In this document: positions 57,296 to 64,000 of the stretch, in pieces
Numbering within the stretch: position 1 is the first letter of the stretch
Layout of the letters: each line of letters opens with the position of its first letter
Assembly (NCBI RefSeq): GCF_012489685.1
Contig: NC_080044.1
Location: 80,214,732-80,278,731, forward strand
From: Lotus japonicus
Taxonomy: Eukaryota > Streptophyta > Magnoliopsida > Fabales > Fabaceae
Reading direction: 5' to 3'
DNA: 64,000 nt
The notes under the pieces: generated by a model
The model's database searches: none
The model's input: only the letters and a program-made list of their open reading frames with translations
What the model was told of the DNA's origin: nothing
Translations under genes and position numbers: made by a program

Positions 57296-57815
57296 GTTTA
57301 TTAGGTTTTGCATCTTGTAAGGAAACTCTAGAGTTATACAAAAGATTTTATAATAAAACTAGTTCTGTATACTTTTTGTTGAAAGTTTCAACAGCATAAT
57401 TTACAAGTCTTATATGAGACATCTTCCATTTTTTAAATGTATTCCATCTCCTCTTGGTTATTTTGACATGTTTAGTGCTGTAATCACCAAGTAATTGTAT
57501 TTTTAATTTTTTTTAACTGTGGAAGTCAAAGCCTTTGAAGCACCAATATGAACCATGTGGTAGTTCCAGGATGATGCTGTCATGTTTGGGGGTGCTAGAT
57601 CCTTATATGCAGTATGTCTTCACTTCAAATTGTTGGTTCCATTTCTGAGTTCAAAATGTAATGTTTGCTGAATGAGAACATGTTAGTTAACAACGCTGGT
57701 TCCCTTCACCTTAATTTTTACCACAAATTGTTAGTTTTTTTTTATCAACAAACCAAACTAAGTGCTGGGAAAGCCTAGGTAAAAAATTAGAAAATGGGAA
57801 TAAAAGAGAAAAATT
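57296..57815 (+). terminator. 3' UTR and downstream region of the TIR-NB-TPR-like gene
   Basis: A poly(A) signal aataaa lies at 57352-57357, 57 bp after the stop codon. No other feature is seen before the tRNA gene. Confidence 0.45.
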
Positions 57816-57887
57816 TGCCCTCACGCAGGATCGAACTACGGACCTTCAGTTTACAAGACTGACGCTCTACCACTGAGCTATAAGGGC
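57816..57887 (-). tRNA. tRNA-Thr (anticodon UGU)
   Basis: The minus strand folds as a 72-nt cloverleaf. The acceptor stem pairs GCCCTTA with TGAGGGC. The D arm is GCTCAGTGGTAGAGC. The anticodon arm is TCAGT CTTGTAA ACTGA with anticodon TGT (57853-57855), and the T arm contains GTTCGATCC. The discriminator base is A and no CCA is encoded, as expected of a nuclear gene. A T run follows at the 3' side as Pol III terminator. The A box (TAGCTCAGTGG) and B box (GTTCGATCC) are internal promoter elements. No intron is present. Confidence 0.95.
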
Positions 57888-59807
57888 TTGTTGTTAGTTA
57901 ATTCATATTTTAATTTATATAGGTTTATTTCCAAAAAATAAAACAGTTTTATTTATTTATATTTAAAAGTAAAAAAACAATACAGTAACTACCAAAAAAA
58001 TATCACTTTTTATTGATAATTTTTTAAAAGGTGGAATCATTTTAGAACTTTTTAATTTTCCTTTCAACTTTTGGGCTATTTAGTAGCGGATGCTATATTA
58101 CACTTGGGTATGGTTGAGAAAATGATAATTATATTTTTCACTACGACATGCAAAAGAAAAATAGGAATACAACCTTATTTTTTTGTTTGTTCATAAATAA
58201 GAAAACATTTGTTCTCAAAGGTAAATGAAGATGCTTATAAAATACTTTTAAAAAATATTTGAATTCCTTGGTCTTGTATTTTCTTAATTTTTTCCTTCTC
58301 TCTAGGCAGATAGATAGAAAGAAAAAAAAGTTGCAGTGATATATAATCTTACATACATCATACTTTGTTCACCATATCTTTTTTTTTAATCTTTCACCAT
58401 ATCTTTCGAAGTTTAGTTTTTTTTCTTTGTGTGGAGGACCGTATATTTACTGTTTATATTTAGAGATTTAAAACTAGATATTTACCATTTTATCAGAACT
58501 AAGTTCTAACAACATGCTTTACCTAGAAAGAAATCATTACAAATGTGAAACTAAATACTAAAAGAAAAAATCATTTCAATTTAGTTCAATTTATTACTTC
58601 TTTATGTATAAATCAACTTTAGCTTTTCTTTTATAAATTTTTTCTCTTGATAGGTAGTGTCTCCAGGGTTGAGAGTTGAGATACATCTCACACAAACATG
58701 TCTTACCTCTTTCAATACAAATTTGCTTCATATGTCAATCATCAACACCACATAACCTATGACATCAGTCTTACTTGCGGCATATGGTTTTCCATCTTCA
58801 TGATGCCAAAATCATCTTTCTTAGAATTTGATAAGAATTCTTTGTTGTATGTGGGAACACAAAATGGAGTACAATAATAAACTACCCAATAGAAATCACC
58901 TTGAAATAGGTTTCTTCTCCAATAAGTAAAGTGTCATTATTTGGTGCGCTTGTCCTCCATCCTTTTGGAATTAATTTCGCCTAGGTCAACATTACTAACT
59001 TGATCTCCCCTAGGACTATAATAAAGCCTATGAAGCGCTCACAGCTTGGGGGGTTATGATCCCCCCGGCAGTCGATGGTTGGTGCCCATGGGATTCCCCA
59101 GGCATTAACCCCCAGTAACCGACAATGTTCCACATTATGACTCTACCAATAAATGGACGTTAGTAACCCCCCAAAGTCGTAAGAGCCACTACCATCACAT
59201 TTATAAGACAATAATACACATAATGATGGAGAAAAACCTCTAGCAGCCCAAGATGCAAGAAAGGGCCTATAAGAAGGACCAAGAAGCCATGAGAAAGGCA
59301 TCTTCTTCACTCTACACCATCTTCACTAAACACTACTCACTACCCCTAAGCTTGAGACTATCCTCTGAACTAGGATCCAGAGCGGAACATAACTTGTGAT
59401 CTCTCTTCAACAGTCTGCACTCAATCTTCTTTTGTCTTGGATTTTGCTCGTGTTTGGAAATGCATCGCCCTCCCTCTCATTGCGCGTCTTTACTGACACC
59501 ACAACGAGGAGCCTCCTTGTTAACGCGCTATTCCATCCCCCCCAGCACCCACACAGACGTACAATTTCACAAATAAATGCATCCATATGCAAAACCAGCT
59601 TGAATTTTCAAAATTTGAACATTCATGTCACAACAGTAAATATCTAGAACTATTAAACCAAAAACCAATTTACAGTACACAACAACCACAGAATAGAAAG
59701 ATAGAAATGTGAGAATTTTTCCTTTAGCCTAAATAATCTGTCTCTCAACCAATTCTAGTATCCAGTATCATATCATATCATCTGCACGCATGACTGTATC
59801 ATATCAT
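57888..59807. other. Intergenic region
   Basis: Mostly AT-rich and non-coding, with one retroposition scar near 58368. From about 58980 to 59190 the sequence is GC-richer, with a gggggg...cccccc fold-back (59046-59068) and repeated C-runs. It may be part of an LTR element, but no ends were found. The last part holds the 3' UTR of the UBC gene. Confidence 0.5.
58368..58406 (-). repeat. Micro-insertion between 14-bp direct repeats
   Basis: Identical repeats ttcaccatatcttt (58368-58381 and 58393-58406) flank ttttttaatct. Confidence 0.5.
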
Positions 59808-62445
59808 CTATGGATCAGGTTCGCCTGCAATACCATCATCGCTAGAGGCATAATCATCTTCACTCGCCCCATCATCCTCATCCTCATCCTCATCCTCATC
59901 ATCATCATCATCAGTAGAACTTTCCTCCTGAGTAGCTCCAATATCTTCCGGCTTGGCATATTTTTCACAATATTCTGTTCATTATGTCTCAAAAATTAGC
60001 ACAGATAAAAGCAGGTGCATAGAATAGAACAAGAAATTGAGATATGGTAGACATTAGACTGATATATTTTTCTCTCTGACCACAATTTACAGTACATAAG
60101 TACATTTTAGTGCGTAAGCATTAAATTTTATTCAATGATGAACCATGCCAAGGAGAATAATATTAGCAATGGTATATAAAAGTCACATACCAAATTAGAA
60201 GCTATAAATTTGAATAAATGACACAATAGCCAGTGACATTGGGTTGTTGGTCTCTTTCATGCAACAATGATTATTCATTTAAATTATAACTTATTTTTTA
60301 ATGTGGATCTAAGATTCAAAATGAAACACTAGCAGAGTAAATATTATATGACAGCAAGTTGGAAATGACTTGCTCTGATCAGTAACTCAGAACCTGGAAA
60401 TTGTCTTGCGGTTATAAGTTCAACACTTCAAGGAGCACAAATATACATTACCATTTCAAAAGCTCTTCATTTAATGCAACCATTGTACATTGATTACTAT
60501 TAATATTACATAAGATTGATCAATACCTAAGCAATGCAAACAGGTCATGCAATTTACAATTTATCCTAACAAAATAAAAGGCACAAGTCTTAGAACTTCC
60601 TAGTAGCAACTAGCAACCCAAAAAGAAAAGAATAATGATAAAGCCTCCAACTTGAAAGTTCACATTAAACTTGGATAAGTGTGTGGCTACTGAAATGTTG
60701 GTGGGTGAGGACATAAAACATTCAAATTCTGTGGGTTTCAAATTGGTTTTGGCTAGGGGACCTTCATGAACAGAAAAGTGAATCTTTATCTAACAGAACT
60801 TTGGCTTATTATTTGGGTGGTGTTGGAAGTTGAGTAGTTGACACACTTGATATAGGCATAGAGCACAAATCACTTTGCACAAACTTGAACCTTCATTTAC
60901 CAATTAATGATTCTCACTCCAATTGAAATGCGATGAAAAATGACTACAGTTACGGTCAGCAATAATGAAGAAACCTTCTCACTTTTACAGAGAATACCTC
61001 AGCATATAAGAAGCATTAGAGTTTATACTGTAGAAACTAAATTAGGATTTCTACCTCTGACTTTTTGTTCATAAGCAGCAGGATCTTTCAGCATCAAATC
61101 AGCAGCATCAGCATTCATTGGATCTGATGCATTGGGGTACAGAAGGAGTTGAGGAAGAAAAACTTCGAACACGTTAATAAGGTCTGAATGGAAATAAGAA
61201 AGATGAATTAACAAGGTAGAAGCACTACAAATCAAACAAGATTGAATCATATCCAACAGGAAGTATGCTTATAATTAAATCATTTGAAACCAATAAATGT
61301 AAGGTAAAGGTTGTCAATGCTGCTTACCATACATGGGACTCCATCTCTGATTAATAACATCCAAGCAAATTGTACCAGACCTAGGTAACAGAGAAAATCA
61401 TATTAGTGGACTATTGATCTTTGCAACTCGTTTTTGTAACAGCAAATAGTGGCTCAATGGGGATGAACATCTTCTGTCCTCATTTGGTGTCCACTTCTCT
61501 GTCCCACCCATCAAAATGTTCTATGTAGACATGATGTGTGGTTTTTAAATGAAATGACACAATTTGATTGGTGAACGTGAGATAGGGAATGAGACAGCAA
61601 ATGGGGACTGAGGATTTCTATCCGCTCCATGGAGGACAATGGTGCTGCTTAAATATGACATTATAAAACAATATATGAAGGTTTGGTTGCTGTGAACAAC
61701 TCACGGTTCATCAATATTAGGATGGTAAATTTTGTTGACGAAACCAATGGATGGAGACTTAAAAGGATAAGCATCTGGTATCTCCACTTTTAATTTCCAA
61801 ACACCATCTTGATAAGGACCTACAATGATTCCCAGAAAAAAAGTGAGAAAAAGAAGAAGAACAACAACAAATCATTTCAATTCCACCTTTAAAATTAGCC
61901 ATGCATAGATCCTAATCCAATTCATATCCTCATTGAAGAAAATCAACAAACAATTAAGCTGCAACATTTAAGCACAAAAACACAGTAGATAAGAACAATG
62001 CAGATATCAGCAGCAGCTGTTGACTGGTGATCCAAACACTAAACGCCCCACATTGATTGAATTCAAGCAGATATACATAAAGAAAAAAAACTTCAATGCA
62101 GACAAAGAAAAAGTTGAACAGAACAGAACAAAACAAAACCATATGAATAATCAGAGGAGGCAGAGAGAAAAATTAAATATAAACAAATGGCACAAGGGAT
62201 ACAAAATATTTACTGTTCTTAGGTCCATGAAATTCCACAAAGAACTCTTGCATGTCATCATTGATAGTTTCCACCTTGTAATCACTCATCATCCTGATCA
62301 TGTCAATCCAAAACCCCCCAACAAAAAAAGATCAGAAATTCAGAAAAATATAACTCTTATTGAAATCTGGAAAAGAAAAAAGATCAGAAAAGATTACAGA
62401 CAGCTTCATGAAATCCATGTCTCGGCGCTTGGTTGGGGAAGACAT
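59808..62445 (-). CDS. Ubiquitin-conjugating enzyme E2 (UBC4/5/6 type, UBE2H-like)
   Basis: Six phase-consistent exons were joined: 62445-62402, 62293-62214, 61819-61705, 61380-61328, 61183-61055, 59974-59808. They give 195 aa, starting [15 protein letters not shown]. The UBC fold shows EFHGPK and the HPN motif at 74-76. The catalytic cysteine is in SGTICLDV (Cys85), followed by [18 protein letters not shown]. It takes ubiquitin from E1 as a thioester and passes it to E3-bound substrates. The C-terminal tail is strongly acidic ([12 protein letters not shown]...) and ends GIAGEPDP. Such tails are usual in this subclass (Arabidopsis UBC4-6, human UBE2H). Introns use GT-AG. Confidence 0.93.
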
Positions 62446-63948
62446 TGTTGCTTGTGTCTCTGTCTGTGCTGGCTGTCTCACACTGTATACTCTGTGAAAG
62501 GCTAAAGAGAACAATAGAATAAAAGTTGAGTCATGAAACGCTTTACTTCACAGTCCACAAACACAAGGGAAAAATATTTGACTTACAGTGCAGTAAAAAT
62601 AAAATGACCACTTGTCAAAAGTTTTCACCTTTCAGTGATGTTCATCAAAATCCAAAAAATTTAAAAGGTAAGAAAAGGAATTGGTTACTTTTTGATTTTG
62701 AAAGGAGTTAAGAGTCAGGAAAGGCAATATTTTATGGATATCTCTTCCACCTGTTTATGAGATAGATGTCCACATTCTTTGTACATTCTAATGTGGAGTT
62801 TCTTTTTGTACAATTTTTATTGATGTAAGAGTAAAACTTATTACCATGTTAATGCATATATTTTTTAATTTTATTTAAATTTAACATGGGAAATTAGATG
62901 CAGTATAAAAGCTTTTACATTCACAGTGGATTATTTATTTATTTTATTAATGCTATTTAAAACGTACTTAAGGTGATGGGACTTTTTCTTATTTTGTGGT
63001 CAATATAAATTATCAGCTATCATAAAAACTTGTTATGATTTATGAATATTGATTACTTTTGTCATGTATTTATTGACTTGAATAAAATAATTGCTATAAA
63101 ATTACCAAATACCTTTGTCACTCTAAACTAAAATACTGGATTTATTTAATTATGTGGTTTATAAGATAAGATCAGATACTAAATCATAATTTTAAATTCA
63201 TGTCATGTCTATCTCTTCTTTTATCCAAACCAGAATTAATTAGTAATGGTCAATTATATTATTAATTGTATTGGCTATTTTGGTTATTTGTATTAGCTAA
63301 ATTAAAATATTAAATAATTTTTAAATTTTAATTAAGTATTTATTAATGGTCAATATTCAATAACTAAATAATTTTAATGGTCAATATTAAATTTAATTAA
63401 TGGTCAATATTAAATAACTTTATTTAAATTTTATTTAATGTAATATAAAATAATTAAAATATTAAATAAATATATTATTAATTGTATTAGCTATTTGGTT
63501 ATTTGTATTATTAATGGTCAATTATATTATTTTCACATAACCAAAAAGATATATTATTCTCATACACAAAATTAAAATATTAAATGATAACATTTTTTAT
63601 TATTAGTTAATTTTTTTTCAAATAATAAAATTAATTTGAATATTAATTATCAATAACAGCTTGAAAAAAATATAAAAGTAGGTAATGTTTTTAAGTAATA
63701 TATTGTTGTAATTATTTATTTTTAAGTATATATTGAGTATAAAAATAAATTAGTAAGAAACACATTTGCTACTTTTAATAACTCTTTTTGAAATTAAATA
63801 AAATATTCTAGAAAAAAGTATTCTTAAAATTTTAAATTACATCATAATTCATTTCATATTAAATTTAAATTATTTTTTGGTTACAATTTTAAATTTAATT
63901 TATGGGCGTATTTCTTGAAAGTATATTTTAAAATTTTTTTTGTACATC
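62446..63948. promoter_or_regulatory. UBC upstream region and AT-rich spacer
   Basis: The proximal part holds the UBC promoter and leader. From about 63240 to 63540 the sequence is an AT-rich tract with an imperfect repeated motif taatggtcaatattaaat, seen at least four times. No ORF is supported. Confidence 0.45.
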
Positions 63949-64000
63949 GGAAAAATAAATTGCACCTTCCTGGGTTAGATCCTGGACCTCCCCCACCCCA
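63949..64000 (-). mobile_element. SINE, cut by the window end
   Basis: The minus strand reads a B-box-like ggtccaggatctaaccc and then ggtgcaatttattttt, matching the SINE copies at 4471 and 40193. Its 5' part lies beyond the window. Confidence 0.55.

Noticed and set aside
59790..59999. Ile-rich plus-strand ORF
   Set aside because: It is the reverse strand of the acidic tail codons of the E2 gene.
1..64000. CRISPR array, bacterial operon or phage signals
   Set aside because: The introns, SINEs, LINEs and nuclear tRNA show plant nuclear DNA. The regular repeats seen are palindromic transposon parts, not spacer arrays.

Overview
The window is nuclear DNA of a flowering plant. It is AT-rich and has intron-containing genes with plant splice signals, a nuclear-type tRNA, and a dense litter of plant transposable elements. 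The proteins look like eudicot homologues, probably from a legume. That clade is an inference from overall resemblance; no search was run.

Genes I support: (1) a single-exon BTB/POZ plus WD40-like protein of At5g41330 type (10167-11543, minus, 458 aa); (2) a broken pectin methylesterase gene (15935-17355, minus) with at least three frame breaks; (3) a two-exon Pro/Ser-rich 'hydroxyproline-rich glycoprotein family' protein (20548-23195, minus, about 451 aa); (4) a PepN-like M1 aminopeptidase of At1g63770 type (31098-39089, minus), resolved here into 32 phase-consistent coding exons giving 975 aa; (5) an intronless TIR-NB-TPR-like (XTNX/TNP) protein (54326-57295, plus, 989 aa); (6) tRNA-Thr(UGU) (57816-57887, minus); (7) a ubiquitin-conjugating E2 of UBC4/5/6 type (59808-62445, minus, six exons, 195 aa). 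A short orphan ORF at 25600-26082 (plus) is uncertain. The BTB, M1 and UBC genes recall two Arabidopsis neighbourhoods (At5g41330-At5g41340 and At1g63770-At1g63800), so the window probably preserves an ancestral gene block.

The space between genes is mostly transposon-derived. It holds a gag-only copia-type LTR element whose 278-bp LTRs, primer site and polypurine tract are all visible (7185-9550). It sits in the leader of an eroded tandem copy of the BTB gene. There are two solo LTRs, several 5'-truncated LINEs (two with clear target duplications), a tRNA-derived SINE family, and DNA-transposon derivatives of hAT, Stowaway, Harbinger and Mutator type, several with readable target-site duplications.

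The most unusual signals are two. First, the window carries more than a dozen very short A-rich inserts (about 11-40 bp) flanked by 10-19 bp direct repeats. Their ends match the 3' tails of the LINEs and SINEs present in the same window. I read them as near-total 5' truncations of retroposition events. Second, in the M1 aminopeptidase the active-site stretch is split by a 5-nt microexon and a 12-nt microexon that carries the catalytic tyrosine, and two introns appear to use GC-AG splice sites.

The genes do not form a single pathway. They are independent housekeeping, protein-turnover and immune-like genes. All coordinates come from reading the sequence by eye.
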